This document shows, in pieces, positions 1-11,035 of a stretch of 64,000 bases of DNA. Source of the DNA: Anaeramoeba flamelloides (taxonomy: Eukaryota; Metamonada; Anaeramoebidae); assembly GCA_027625915.1 (NCBI GenBank), contig JANTQA010000040.1:372001-436000 (forward strand), written 5' to 3'. The translations under genes and the position numbers were made by a program. How positions within the stretch are numbered: position 1 is the first letter of the stretch; every line of letters starts with the position of its first letter. The notes under the pieces are model-generated. The model had not been told where the DNA came from. It saw nothing but the letters and a program-made list of their open reading frames with translations, and did not search any database.

Positions 1-544
1 TAATTTTATCAGAAAATTTTAATCATAAAAAAAAACAAAAAAAACAAAAAAATTAACAAATATTAAGGAAAATTTTCAACTATTTGCATGAATAATTTAA
101 ATTTTACTGAAAATATCGAGATCTTTACTTTCGAAATTGATTTGAACTCAGGTATACTACATGCCATTAGATTGGATGTTGCCTTGGTAAAAGAAGAAAA
201 AAAAGAACGGATAATATTTTGAAACACGGATTATAATCTTTGTGCACGCATTATTTTGATCACTGTAGATTTTTTTAAAAAGTTTTTCTCAGAAACCAGA
301 CAATACTTCAATTTGAAGAAACACGATGAGTTTTTATTTTCACTGTCAACTTATAACTTAAGAATCTGATCTTACAAAATATCAAAATTCCAAAAAATTC
401 AAAATTTTTTAGTTCTTCTGGATCTAAAGAGATAAAGAGTATAGCTCAACAATTTTTGGAGTCATGTGTTCCTTATTGTGACTTTATTTTGGATAAAACT
501 TTAGGGATTTCTTGAAAATTTATTTTTTCTCCTTTTTTTTTTAA
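1..544. other. Non-coding 5' flank of the first gene
   Basis: This AT-rich DNA has no credible open frame. It contains a repeat-like stretch at about 195-290 that recurs inverted near 9.2 kb (listed separately). A T-rich tract lies immediately before the ATG at 545 and is probably the promoter/5' UTR. No TATA box or other element can be singled out against this base composition. Confidence 0.5.
195..290 (+). repeat. Dispersed repeat family D, copy 1
   Basis: About 90 bases centred on GTGCACG...TTTTGATCACTGTA match the reverse complement of about 9180-9290, sharing GATAATATTTTG, AACAC, TTGTGCACG and TTTTGATCACTGTA. A weaker match lies near 11865-11930. No ends or terminal repeats could be defined, so this is only a shared dispersed sequence. 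Confidence 0.45.
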
Positions 545-1862
545 ATGCAACAATCTTTCAAAACAATTATTGGGTCTTCCGACAATTCGGTGGTAGAGCT
601 ACACCCAAATTCTCTGTCTCTTTTGGGGATGTTTAGGGGTGACACGTGTTTAGTTCAATCTGAAAAAGAACAAAACAAAGAAAATGCAATTAAAATAGCA
701 TATATAATTCTGGGTACGATTAATTTACAAGAAGATGAAATTAGAGTTTCTGAAAATTGTTTATTCAACCTTGGTTTAAAGTAATTGTTTCTTTTATTTT
801 TACTTTTTTCTTGTCATAATGCGACATTTACTAAAGGAATAAAAAAAAATAAAAAAAAATCCCAACACACAACTGTTTAGAGTTGGAGAAAAAATAACAG
901 TTTCCCCATTTATTGATATTGTATACGCAAAAACAATTACAATTTCCCCGATCATTGGGAGATACAAAAAAAATCTTGACTTACGATCTTTAGTCAATTC
1001 ATATTATATTGAATCCTATCGCCCTGTAACTCTTCAGAGCGTTGTGTGGATTGATAATAAAAATGAAAGAAATCAATTTCTTATTACAGGGTGTGACGAG
1101 ACTAGTCATTGTATTTGCTCAAATGACACAGTTATTAAAATTGGAGACGAAGTTGACCACCAATTTAACAAACCAAAGCAAGGAACAATTTATGAAGATT
1201 TCTGGCACGCTTTTGAAAAAGAGATTGGTTGGGATTGCGAAATTAATGGGATCAAAATAAATCGATTGTTTGTCGAGCTTCGCGTTGGGCAGACTGTAGA
1301 AAATATTGCAAAGATTTTACAAAATGAGAAAAAAACTCAAGAACAAATCTCTAATTTTTTCAAATGGTTGTACAGCCAACACTTGAAAAGGAATAGTGGC
1401 GTCAAGGAAATTGTTAAACTTTTTTCACTTGAAAAAAAATTTCAATCATCATCAAATTTAATTGATGATTTGAAAATACTTTATAAGGACGAGTCATCAA
1501 TGGATTTCAAATTGTATCCACAAGTAGACGTAAATGAGGAAGAGGAAGAGGAAGAGGAAGAGGAAGAGGAAGAGGAAGAAGAGAATAAAAACAATGTACA
1601 TACATTTGTTTTAAAAGTTAGAAGTGGTCTCTTTAGAGAAATGTTTAAAACCGTCAAAACAAACAGCGACCAAGTTAAAGATTATTCTGGCAAAACAATG
1701 GAAAGTTTGGAAGTTTTAATTAAATACTTATATACTGACGAAATCATATTGACAGCAGATTTTGACCCTGAATTAATTAAAGAAGAATTGTCTGATGCTA
1801 TTGAATATTACCAATTAAACAAAAATTCAGTTTTATTAGAGAAATTACATCAAGAAAACTAA
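545..1862 (+). CDS. Cdc48/p97 N-domain fused to tandem BTB domains
   Basis: Two exons, 545-780 and 881-1862, are joined by a 100-nt GT-AG intron and give 405 aa. Splicing restores the frame exactly across the N-domain of Cdc48/p97/VCP: exon 1 has DNSVVEL, then GMFRGDTCLV (p97 DNSVVSL, LFRGDTVLL), and exon 2 continues VGEKITVSPFIDIVYAK, YYIESYRPV and DTVIKIGDEV, as in p97 up to its N-D1 linker. Residues 8 to about 170 are thus a full double-psi-barrel/4-beta-barrel N-domain. No AAA ATPase follows. A degenerate BTB-like unit (about 180-265) comes next, then a second BTB/POZ (about 285-400) interrupted by a Glu-rich run (about 298-314, from a GAGGAA repeat). The BTB end closely matches the RCC1-BTB protein at 15.9 kb (VRSGLFREMF, IKYLYTDEI, EYYQLN). 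In family terms, the N-domain binds ubiquitin-pathway cofactors and BTB domains dimerise or recruit Cul3. A ubiquitin adaptor role is inference. Confidence 0.82.
781..880 (+). other. Intron of the Cdc48N-BTB gene
   Basis: The intron is 100 nt with GTAATT donor and TTTAG acceptor, in phase 2 (AA|A, Lys79). Without removal, exon 1 stops at 784. With removal, the translated sequence aligns without gap to the p97 N-domain, which supports the splice sites strongly. Confidence 0.85.
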
Positions 1863-1904
1863 AAAAGTAAAAAATGAGAAAAAATTAAAAATAAGAGAAG
1901 AACT

Positions 1905-2060
1905 ACCAATTAATTTTAAAAATATAATTTTTGAATTTCTTTCTCTTTTTTCTTTCTTTGTTTTAAAAATTAATAAATTTTCATTTTGAACTTTTAAAGA
2001 AAAGCTATCATATGAGCTATAATCCTACTATATTAAAGATAGGATAAAAAACTCTAAACA
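1905..2060 (-). repeat. Composite repeat BC, solo C-part
   Basis: GAAAAGCTATC...AGGATAAAAAACTCTA matches the reverse complement of about 43600-43700 and is related to 4560-4660 (reverse) and 47450-47540. It lacks the adjacent palindrome part present in the other three copies, so it is a fragment. Confidence 0.55.
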
Positions 2061-2182
2061 AATTTTAGGTTTTAAATAAATATAGTAGTAATTTTGTTGA
2101 ATTACCGCCCCTAATTAATAATAAAATACATTTTTTTGGCTCGAATTTTAATTTTAAAATACATTTAACAAAATAATTTACA

Positions 2183-2200
2183 ACGCACACACACGCACAC

Positions 2201-2263
<63 letters not shown>
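2183..2263. repeat. Compound (CA)n(TA)n(TG)n microsatellite
   Basis: CACACA and TATATA runs are followed by a TG run of about 40 bases. The two flanks CA and TG are complementary, so the tract can fold on itself. It abuts the left end of a family-A MITE, whose left terminus is degraded here. Confidence 0.9.
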
Positions 2264-2264
<1 letters not shown>

Positions 2265-2285
2265 TATGTATATACATATTAATCA

Positions 2286-2462
2286 ATTCCAAATTTGGGT
2301 ACAAACTTTGAACGAAATTTAGGTCACAAAAAAATTTCAAATTAAAGAATAAAATTTTGATTCTAGTAAAATAATTTCAAAAAATTCCAAAAAATAATTT
2401 TAATTTGAGATTTTTATGTATCTTAAATTTTGTTCAAAGTTTGTACCATAAAAGTGGCAATA
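2286..2462. mobile_element. Family-A MITE (Tc1/mariner-like ends), diverged copy
   Basis: The element is nearly palindromic: ACAAACTTTGAACGAAATTT on the left and its complement (AAATTTTGTTCAAAGTTTGT) on the right, ending AAAGTGGCAA. It is the same family as the copies at 5780, 27993 and 62175. The outermost left bases have drifted. It has no coding capacity. Confidence 0.65.
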
Positions 2463-3419
2463 ACTATTGAGGTAATCAGTTTAATAATCCAATCAAACAT
2501 AAAAATTTAAATTTTTTATTGAAAGGTGTATTATTTTCTGATATTATTAGCTTTTATACTAATTAATATAAACTCCTTTTCAAAAATTGTGACTCAATTG
2601 ACTTATAATAAATTGAAAAAAAAATATACTTATCCTCTTTTGTAATTATAAACAACTTTTAATTAAATTTGATTTTTCATTCACTTTTAAATCATTCCAA
2701 ATATATATAAACTTGATATTATAGAAATTAAAAAAAAAAATAAAATTTAAAACAAATCAAAACTTGAGTCAAAATTTTTGAAATAAGTATTACAGATTTT
2801 TTATTACTGAAATTTCACAGAAAAAAGTTTAACAAGAAGATTTTTTACTAATAAAGAAATAGAAAACCTTTAAAAGACATAATAGAATCTCAATTTTCTT
2901 AATGGAAATTTTTTTTTTAGTAGATCTCTTTTTTTAACTTGATCTTTTAGAAAAAAAATTAATGAAAGAACATTAAAAAAAAAAAAAAAAAAAATTATAT
3001 CAAAAAAAAGAATATAGAAGACAAATAATATGAAAAACAGAAAATAAAAAATGAATAATTTAGAAAATATGATTCGGTTATATATTGAAAATTTATTTTG
3101 ATAAGAATGTGTGATAATCTCCTCAAAAAACCCTTAACATTATAAAATGAGTCATAATTTTAGAAAAATGGTTTATATTTTGTAACTATTCGTGAATAAT
3201 TGATATATTATCTTGAGTAAAAAATTTTTTCAATAAAAAAAAAAAACTTTTTATAATACTTGAGAATTATAATTGGTATTAAATAACAGCTTCTTTTATT
3301 GTTTTAATTCTTGGATCTGTGGATTTTAATATCTTGAGATAAAATCAATTTTTTGTGAAACTTATTCGTAAAAAAATTTTGTTTAACTATCAATTTGTTT
3401 CTATTTTTATTCTGTTAAA

Positions 3420-3477
3420 ATTATTATTATTGTTGTTGTTATTGTTGTTGTTTTTGTTGTTGTTATTGTTATTGTTA
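3420..3477. repeat. TTG/TTA trinucleotide tract
   Basis: Imperfect (TTG)n with TTA and TTT variants; simple-sequence DNA. Confidence 0.85.
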
Positions 3478-4439
3478 TACTTTGAAATTCAAGATAAAAA
3501 AGAACGTATTGTATTGAAGTAATCTTATTTTTAATAAAATACTATAAAATTTGTTATAATATCCTACTCAGATAATAATAATTTTGAAAATTGATTTTTG
3601 ATTTTTTTTAAATATCCTTTTATATTAAATATATATTTGGAAGTCAATATTTTGTATTTTTTATACTTTTTACCTTTTCGAAATTTCCCTTCTTAAGTTT
3701 TTAAGGTTCCTTTTTAAATTTTTAAGTTCCTCCAATTGTTATTTTTATGTTTTTTTTTTGAAAAGGTAAAAGGAATAAAAAAACCATGATAAAAACCACT
3801 ATACTTGGTCATAACTATCTAAACTAAAATTTTTCATGAACAGATCGAAAAAGACTGGAACTGGAATTATGCAACTAAAGAAAACTTAATCCAACAAATG
3901 TGATCTTAAACTAATCAAAGTGAACAGAATTGAACTTTACATATAATTTTTCAATTCATTATTGGATTGGAATTTTCCTTTCTATTTGGTATCGTGTACT
4001 GGGATTTTACGAAAACAAGATTTAGGAAACCAACACTAAAAAAAATCAAATAAAAGTAACAGATAAGAAAATTTCGAAACCCAATTCTTATCCTTTAAAC
4101 TTTAGCACTATATATAGACATCCCATCTCTAAAATTGAAAATTAAAACGTGATAAAATATCATATTTCCTTTGATTGATAATTATTCAAATATTTAGATC
4201 TCAAATTCAAACAAAATATCATGGTGATTCAAATAAATCGACATAAAAAGGAAACAATCACCAATGTATTCTACACAAGGGGTATAAAAATTAACTTTTC
4301 GGTCAAGTGTATATTTTTTTATTATTATTTTTACTCTCTTTCGTTTCAGAAAACTAAATTGGATTCAAAATACTTCTAATGTCTGTTATTAAAAAGTTCT
4401 TTTGACTACTCTTTGAATTAGGAGTCACAAATTTAGTCA

Positions 4440-5020
4440 ATTCAATAGTCTCTCTTTAACAGATTAAGAGCTGTTGAGCACTTAACCCTTACCAATAAAT
4501 CCAATCTTCTCTTTCATTTCTTACTTTTCTTTCTGTTTTTCTTGTATTTTTTTAAAAATAAAATTTTTCTTTTTATTTTTCAAGAAAAGATATCCCATCA
4601 GTTATAATCTAGAATAAATTATATGTAGGATAAAAATTTCTTAAACACAATTTTTTATTTTCAGAAAGTGCCGTCAAGTGCCTATCTTTCCCAAAAATCA
4701 AAATAATGGAGTAAAATCTTTGATTTTGTTCAATTCTTTTGAATTCTTCTAAAAAATACCGCGTTTTTTTTAATTCTTGCTTTTTTTTTTGAAAATTTAT
4801 TGATTTTCTAATCAAAACAATAATTAAAAAAAAACTAAAGGAAAGTGCCCATTTTTTAAAAAATCTAAAAGAATAGTGTAAAATCAACGATTTTATTCAA
4901 TTCTTTGAAATTCTTGAAAACCTAACTTGAAGTACCGTACAGCGCCTAGCTTTTCCAGTATTTAAAAGAATGGAGAAAAATCAAAGATTTTACTCAATTC
5001 TTTTAAATTCCGGTAGACGT
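4440..5020 (-). repeat. Composite repeat BC, inverted copy with three palindromes
   Basis: The C part (about 4500-4660) is the reverse complement of 43590-43740. It is followed by three successive hairpin-forming B units (about 4672-4760, 4840-4925 and 4950-5015), each built as AAAAGAATnnAGTAAAATC facing GATTTTnnTCAATTCTTTT. Between them lie short GC-richer motifs such as GCCGTCAAGTGCCTA and ACCGTACAGCGCCTA, which recur beside the other B units. No open frame is carried. Confidence 0.6.
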
Positions 5021-5172
5021 AATGGCAAACAGGATCTAATATTGTTGATACACCTCTTTTCAATAATAAAAAAAAAAGCCAATATTTTTTTTTATTTGTT
5101 TTTTTTTGATATGAAATTATTATTATTGAAATGAAAATATAAATATTATTCAATAAGAATTATCACTTGAAT

Positions 5173-5750
5173 TGATTTCCAAAACAGTGGGGCAATTTTT
5201 TTAAACTTTACATAGAAATTCCTCTTGGTTAATGGATTTATTTTTAAATTGTAAATATTAAATTGAGTAAAGTGTTAATACTAATTGAATTAATACCTAT
5301 TGTATTTATTTGAAAAACATGCAATTAAAAATATTTCCAAAATTTGAAAAAAAGAAATATTTTTTTTTTGAAACACAACAATATATTAATATCAATAAAA
5401 AACCGGCATAAGGTAATGATATAAATGATTTTTTAAACAATCAAATGCAGTTATATGTTTTCAATTCTATTTGAAAATTTTTCAAGATTAAATATCTTTG
5501 GAAAATGATTTTTTCGAACAAAAAAAAAAAATAACAACAAATTTTCACCCTTGAAAAATATCATATAAAATTGTGATCAAAAATTTTGATATCATTTATT
5601 TATGTAATGCCATACTAATATACAAATGGAATCATTATCAAGAATCAATTAAAGATGAATAATTTTTATGTTTAACTAACTTTATGAGGATTAGGTTTAA
5701 GAAAGATATATTTTAAAAATAAATTTGCACACTTTTTTGGAAAAAGCTTA
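5173..5750 (-). mobile_element. Family-E inverted-repeat element, copy 1 (reverse)
   Basis: One end reads TTTCCAAAACAGTGGGGCA and the other ends TTGCACACTTTTTTGGAAA, so the termini are inverted repeats. The interior matches the reverse complement of the elements at 19.6 kb and 37.4 kb, for example CTATTTGAAAATTTTTCAAG and TTCTTGATAATGATTCC in reverse. It is about 580 bp with no transposase, so it looks like a non-autonomous DNA element. Confidence 0.6.
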
Positions 5751-5779
5751 TATTTTTTACTTTCAAACATTTCGATATA

Positions 5780-5976
5780 CCCAGTTCCACTTTTAAGGAA
5801 CAAACTTTAAACGAAAATTAAGTCACAAGAAAATCTCAAATTAAGTAACAAATTTTTTGGAAATTTTTTTTTTCACAATTTATTTTCCTAGAATAAAAAT
5901 ATGAAGCTTTAATTTGAGATTTTATTGTGCCTTAAATTTTCGTTCAAAGTTTGTTCCTTAAAAGTGGAACTGACTT
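5780..5976. mobile_element. Family-A MITE
   Basis: The element is about 197 bp and almost a full palindrome. It starts CCCAGTTCCACTTTTAAGGA and ends CTTAAAAGTGGAACTGACTT, with TA on both sides. The centre is T/A-rich filler. TA target duplication and CAG-type ends fit a Tc1/mariner-derived MITE; the family name is inferred. Confidence 0.75.
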
Positions 5977-6230
5977 TATTTAAAAAATAATTTGTATATG
6001 TTTATCAATTTAATAGAAGAAAAAAGAAGAAAAATTTTCCAGTATTATTGGGACACATTATTAATTTTTAAAATGATTTTGGAATAATAAATAAAAATAA
6101 AAATAAAAGAACAATCATTAATTACTTTAGTATAGCGCGTTAAAAATGACTGTTTTTAAAAGAAAAAAGTTCTTTTCAAAATAAAAATAAAAATACTAAT
6201 CAAAAAAAGGAAAAAAAAATTCAAAATATT

Positions 6231-8827
6231 TTAATTCTTTGAATTATGAATCTGTTCAAGATATTTAGAAACATCCCATTTCTTAATCAAACTGCTTACA
6301 AAAAGATTTCTTTGTTTAGTAATCTGTGCTATTTCGAGTAAAGATATATTTTCGATTCTTATTATATTTGGAGCTAGCATTAAGGAAAAATTTTGTACAT
6401 CCATTTTTGTAAATTTAACAATTTCGGGGTCTGACATTTCTTTAAAGAAATCTATTATAAAGGCTAAGCAAAGTTTATTTAGATCTGGCAAATTCTCGGC
6501 CATTTGTATCATTTCGGTATCCTTCTTTACTTCAAGAATGTGCTTAGATATTGTAACTGGCACCAAGGGGTCTGCCAATTCTCTTAACCAGAGCTTCAAT
6601 GTTGAAGCATATACAAAGTTAAAATCGGAATCCTCCTGGAACTCCTCGTATTGCCCTGAATCTATTGCTTCTTTAAATTTGACAATTTTATTTGCATTGC
6701 CAGGAACACGAAATATGCCCTCGTTTTTAAATCCGCCCGATTCCCTGATCTTTTTGGCCAAAAAATATAAAATATGAGGAACCTTTTCTTCAGGATAGAC
6801 TTCTTTTTGGATTTCCATGCATCTTTGAAGCGTGACTCCAAATACTATCGGATCAAAGGGAACTTCAAATATTCTTTGTATCATTGTTTCAGACGGTTTT
6901 GAAAAGACAATTTTATTCGCATAAATGTTCTGCATTTTCATCTTTGCATACTTGGCGCATTGGGAAACCCTTTCGTCCTTGCTACTAATAGAATGGTTCA
7001 GTAATTTAACCATGTAGGGATATAACTCCTTGGATGGCGAGAAGGTCTGCGTGATTAAGCAAAGCGCGCCCCAGCCACGGAAGGTGGAATGGGGGTTGGG
7101 ATTGTCATTTATTTGCTTGCATATTTGAAGATAAATTTCATCTCTTAATTCGAGGTGATTAATCCCAAAATCAAGAATACTGTTGATCGACTTCAATTGC
7201 GCTACTTGGAAGGCAAATGCTGTTTTGTATTTTTTGGTTAGTCTTGTTTCACCCATATAAATAAGCAAATATTTGAAATTATTAATTGCATATTTGCTTA
7301 ATTTCGAGTTTGGTAATTTGGTAATCGGGGACTGGATATTTGTTGACGAATAAGATAATAATTCCTTGATTGAAGTGGGCCTTTTTCTTCGTAGCCTAAA
7401 GCCTTTGGATTCTGTATATTTTGGGCCCACAAAGTCTTTTAAAATCAAAATATTTGTAGTCAGATTTTCCAGGTCATTGTCAAGTAAACTATTTCCTCGC
7501 GGTTTATTTCTTGACACTTTCGTTTTTTTGTCTTTTTCCTTTTTCTTTTTTTTCTCTTTTTCCCTTTCCTTCTCTCTTTCCTTTTCCTTTTCCTTTTCCT
7601 TTTCCATTTCTGTTTTATTTATAATTTGCTGTAGTTTTTGTAATTGATCTTGTATTGTAGTCATAGATTTATCGGAACCAAAGGAATTGCCGATTGAATT
7701 TCTTCCAAAGTCAACACTTCGACGAGAGCCGCTTTTAAATAATCGAATTGCGCTCATTGTTAGCTTTGAAATTTCTTTTGGAATTTCATCATTACCAATA
7801 TTATTCTCGTTGATCCCTTTCTTAATGACGCCCAAGGATTTTTGATTTTTTTTTTTTTTTTTTTTTTTTCTTTTTTTTTATTTTTATTCTTTTTCTTTTT
7901 TGTGAGGTCGGTTTCATCTTCAGGCAAAAGAATTTCCCAGCTTCTTAAATTAATTTGGTTTTGTCCAAAATTAGAGGCAAATTGGAACCCATGAATGTCT
8001 TCAGAAACAGAATGCTTATGGACATTTTTGCCAATTTTTTTACCTTTCTTTGTGGAATTTTGTTTAGTCTCTGGTTGCCGAGAGACATGGTGCATTGGGT
8101 TCAATTGGCCAGATGCCAATTCGGCCGTTGTAGATCTTGTTTTTAAGTTTTTGTTTTTTTTTTTGCTCGGCATTTTTGCTTTGCTTTTCTTTTCGTTATT
8201 TAAAAAAGAAATGATCTTCTTTTCATTTTTACCAATCGCTGATCGTGATCTTTCGTTGACTGAAGGCTTTGTAGAATCCTTGTTGTGCTCTCCCATCAAA
8301 TTTTTAAAATTGGGTTTTCTTTCAAAATTCTGTGACTGTCTTTTGAATTTTTGTTGTGGCTGTTCAATATGATACCTCGGATTTTCTTTTGAGAAGGGGC
8401 GGTTAAGCCTTGAATGCTTCCCAGAAGCGAGTTCAGAATTATTTGGTTCGGACGCGGTAGGTAAAATGAAATTCTCAGATCTTGTAGAACGGTGGTGTCT
8501 TTGGAGTTGCCCTCTCGACAATTGGTATTTTTCGTCGGTAAATTTGATCCACTTTGGTTCTGTTTCTTCGCTCCAAACCCTAAATTCAAAATTCTTTTTT
8601 CTTTGTGATTTTTTTTTTGGTTTTTTTTTTGTTTTTGAGATCAACGAGCCCAAGGGCACAATCTCTTCTATTTCTTTTTGCTCAAGAACATCAAACCAGA
8701 AATTTTCTTCAGTTAAAAGATTTAAATCATCAATTTCTTTAAAGGGATCTTCACTTAATTCATAGGCTATTTCAAAGATGTTGTTTGAAATTTTGAGTTC
8801 TTTTTTTTTTTCAAGCAAAGCACTCAT
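6231..8827 (-). CDS. MyTH4-RhoGAP domain protein (frame broken in a poly-A tract)
   Basis: The 3' frame (6231-7835, open further upstream) encodes a Lys/Glu-rich stretch, a MyTH4 domain (residues about 170-320 from 7835; LRDEIYLQICKQ, FRGWGALCLI) and a RhoGAP domain (about 335-520). The arginine finger is in GIFRVPG (Arg about 376), with KLWLRELADPLVP and the C-terminal SLMLAPNI. The upstream frame begins at ATG 8827 (MSALLEKKK) and runs to 7760 in another phase: about 330 residues, Lys/Ser/Asn-rich and disordered, with one conserved-looking block (VWSEETEPKWIKFTDEKY). Both frames converge on a 24-base T run at 7846-7869 (poly-Lys), so a one-base length error, real frameshift or slippage there would make one protein of about 860 aa. 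MyTH4-RhoGAP proteins (e.g. ARHGAP39 type) inactivate Rho/Rac GTPases near microtubules or actin. Substrate is unknown. Confidence 0.83.
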
Positions 8828-9179
8828 TTGAAAATATAAAAAATTTATTATTTTTTTTTTTGGGAAAAAAGATAAAAATGGTTTTGTAGAATGAAAAATT
8901 TGGAGTTGTGGGTTAGTGTTCAATCTTTGGTCTTTTAAATTTTATAATATTTGAGATCATTTGCTTGATAGAAAAAAAATTGTTAAACAAAAAAGACTCT
9001 AATATCGTGAACTTGTTTAATTTAATTAAAAACAATCTTTAAATCTGTTTGTGTCTTTTTTTTTTGTCTGTTGTAACTCTTTTTAAGTTTTTTGATAAAA
9101 AAAAAAATTCAACAAATATTGTTTTTATTTATTCATTTTGTTTTTGGTTCACACAGAAAGTTTGTAACATAGTTATTCC

Positions 9180-9290
9180 AAAAATTAATCTTCTTTGAGA
9201 AAATTATACAGTGATCAAAACAACACGTGCACAAATGACTTTAATTTGTGTTGCAAAATATTATCAGTGTTTTTTTTTCTTGTTTGAATC
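9180..9290 (-). repeat. Dispersed repeat family D, copy 2
   Basis: This is the reverse complement of 195-290, sharing ACAGTGATCAAAA, CGTGCACAAA and CAAAATATTATC. Boundaries are not defined. Confidence 0.45.
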
Positions 9291-10069
9291 TAAAATCAAA
9301 TAGAGTATCCAATTGTAGTGTTGAGTTAAAATAAATTTTGAAAGTCTACAGCTTGAGGTTTTAAGTAAAATTTTTAAGGACTATGGTTCTGTTTTACCAA
9401 TTTGTCTCAATACAGTTTGTTTTAATTTCATTTAAAATGTGAAGGAATGATCTTTAAAATATTCTCCAATTTGGATCAAAAAATCAGTTTTCAGTAATTT
9501 TTTTTTTTATTAAAAATTCACTAAGAAATTTTAAGATACTTGAACTCAAACACCTTGTTAAGAAACGTGAAAATGAAAAAAAAAAATATAAGCACGATTT
9601 TTTAACATTAAAAAAACTCTCAATAAACAACTTTAAATTTAAATGATCGTATTGTCAATAATTTTTGATCATTAAATTACATGGATTATTAAATTGTCTC
9701 CACAAACCATACAATTGTTCTAGCGCTACTGTGGAAAATTATAAGATATAGAAATTGGTTGTATATTATAAAATTGTGTTTTTTGAAATAGAAAATTCAA
9801 TTTCTATCATAAGATCAAAATTTCAATTTCTCTTACTTCATTTGAGTTATTTTTTTTGTATAAATAAAACCAAGAATAAATTCACTTTTCTCAAGAATTG
9901 AAATCACAGAAATAATGAAAATTTCAAAAGTATTTATTTTATTTATTGTGAGAAAGGAGTAATCAAAGAAAATTTACTAAATAAAAAAAGAGAAGAAGAA
10001 AAATAATTAAAATATTCAAGTAAAAAAATATTATATCATTTACTTGACCAAATTAAAAATTATCCACTG

Positions 10070-10152
10070 TCGTTAGGTTTTTCAGGATTTAAAAGAATGT
10101 AGTAAAATCCTTGATTTTACTAAATTATTTCGAATCCTGGAAAACCTAGACA
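10070..10152. repeat. Palindromic B unit (solo)
   Basis: GTTAGGTTTTTCAGGATTTA on the left faces AATCCTGGAAAACCTAGA on the right around TAAAATCCTTGATTTTA. The stretch would form a long hairpin. It is the same unit as at 4.7-5.0, 43.5, 47.2-47.4 and 60.4-60.6 kb. Confidence 0.7.
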
Positions 10153-10854
10153 CTCCCACTGAAACAGGAGGAGTAAAAAACCGATAGAAAGATTATTAAT
10201 AATAAGATTCAACAAACTGTGATTAATAAATTGGCATTCCACGACTCCAAAAAGTGCGGCACTATGTACCCGAATTTGTATATTTTTTTACTATTCCAAG
10301 AATTTTTCATTTTCTATTTTTTTATTTTCATTTTTTCTTTATTACCTTAAGTTTTCTAACCATAAGAGCTTTGATGAAAAATTCTTGACAAGAACAATAA
10401 ATTTCGTAATTTTGATTAACCAGATTAAGGAGCTTTTGGGTATTTTTTCTAAGTATAACATTTTTATATAAGTTTTTTTCAAAAATTTTTGCTATTTTTT
10501 TTTCCATTTGATTCTGATAAATTTATAAAATTTCAAAAGTATTTTTTGATCACTGTTTTTAAATTGTAAATACCTGATGTTTTAACTATTTTGGAACTTG
10601 AAGATAAACATTAATGAAAGTATTTTAGTAATTCTTTTGTAAATTTCGAAAACCAAACACCATATAGTTATTTTTTTTTATTCTTGTTTTACAAATTTTA
10701 TAGTTTATGATGGGCTTTAATAACCCTTTTATGGTTTGGTGTACAAAATAAAATTTCAGAATTGAAAAACAATTTCAGGGTCTTATAAATTTCCACATTA
10801 GGGCTGGAACAACTTTATTAATTATTAGAAATAGTATGTGATTTTATTTTATTT

Positions 10855-11035
10855 TTTTTTCCTCGAATTAAATCTCCCAGCGACGACTAAGAGGAGAGTG
10901 CCCTCGAATTGTTTGTGTAAAAGCATAATCAATGCCAAACACACTCCACATTTTTTTGGTTTTTTGATTAAATATTTTTTGTTTGGATCCTTTCTCTCAA
11001 AACGCAATTTGTTTTATCAAGAGATATTGGGTTGA
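10855..11035. other. GC-richer island, unassigned
   Basis: About 100 bases (10858-10955) are clearly less A/T-rich than the surroundings and are open on the plus strand as part of a 65-codon frame, with other open readings on the minus strand. I recognise no protein family on either strand. It could be a decayed gene piece, an exon or a transposon remnant. Confidence 0.25.

Larger units (their letters stand above)
1863..6230. other. Gene-free, repeat-rich spacer
   Basis: No credible gene was found. The spacer contains one copy of the composite repeat BC (about 4440-5020) and a solo piece of it (1905-2060), two family-A MITEs (about 2286-2462 and 5780-5976), a family-E element (5173-5750), a CA/TA/TG microsatellite (about 2183-2263) and a TTG-rich tract (about 3420-3477). 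The remainder is low-complexity A/T. Confidence 0.6.

Noticed and set aside
2065-2340. 91-codon minus-strand frame rich in His/Thr
   Set aside because: It is a translation of the CA/TA/TG microsatellite and a MITE arm, not a gene.
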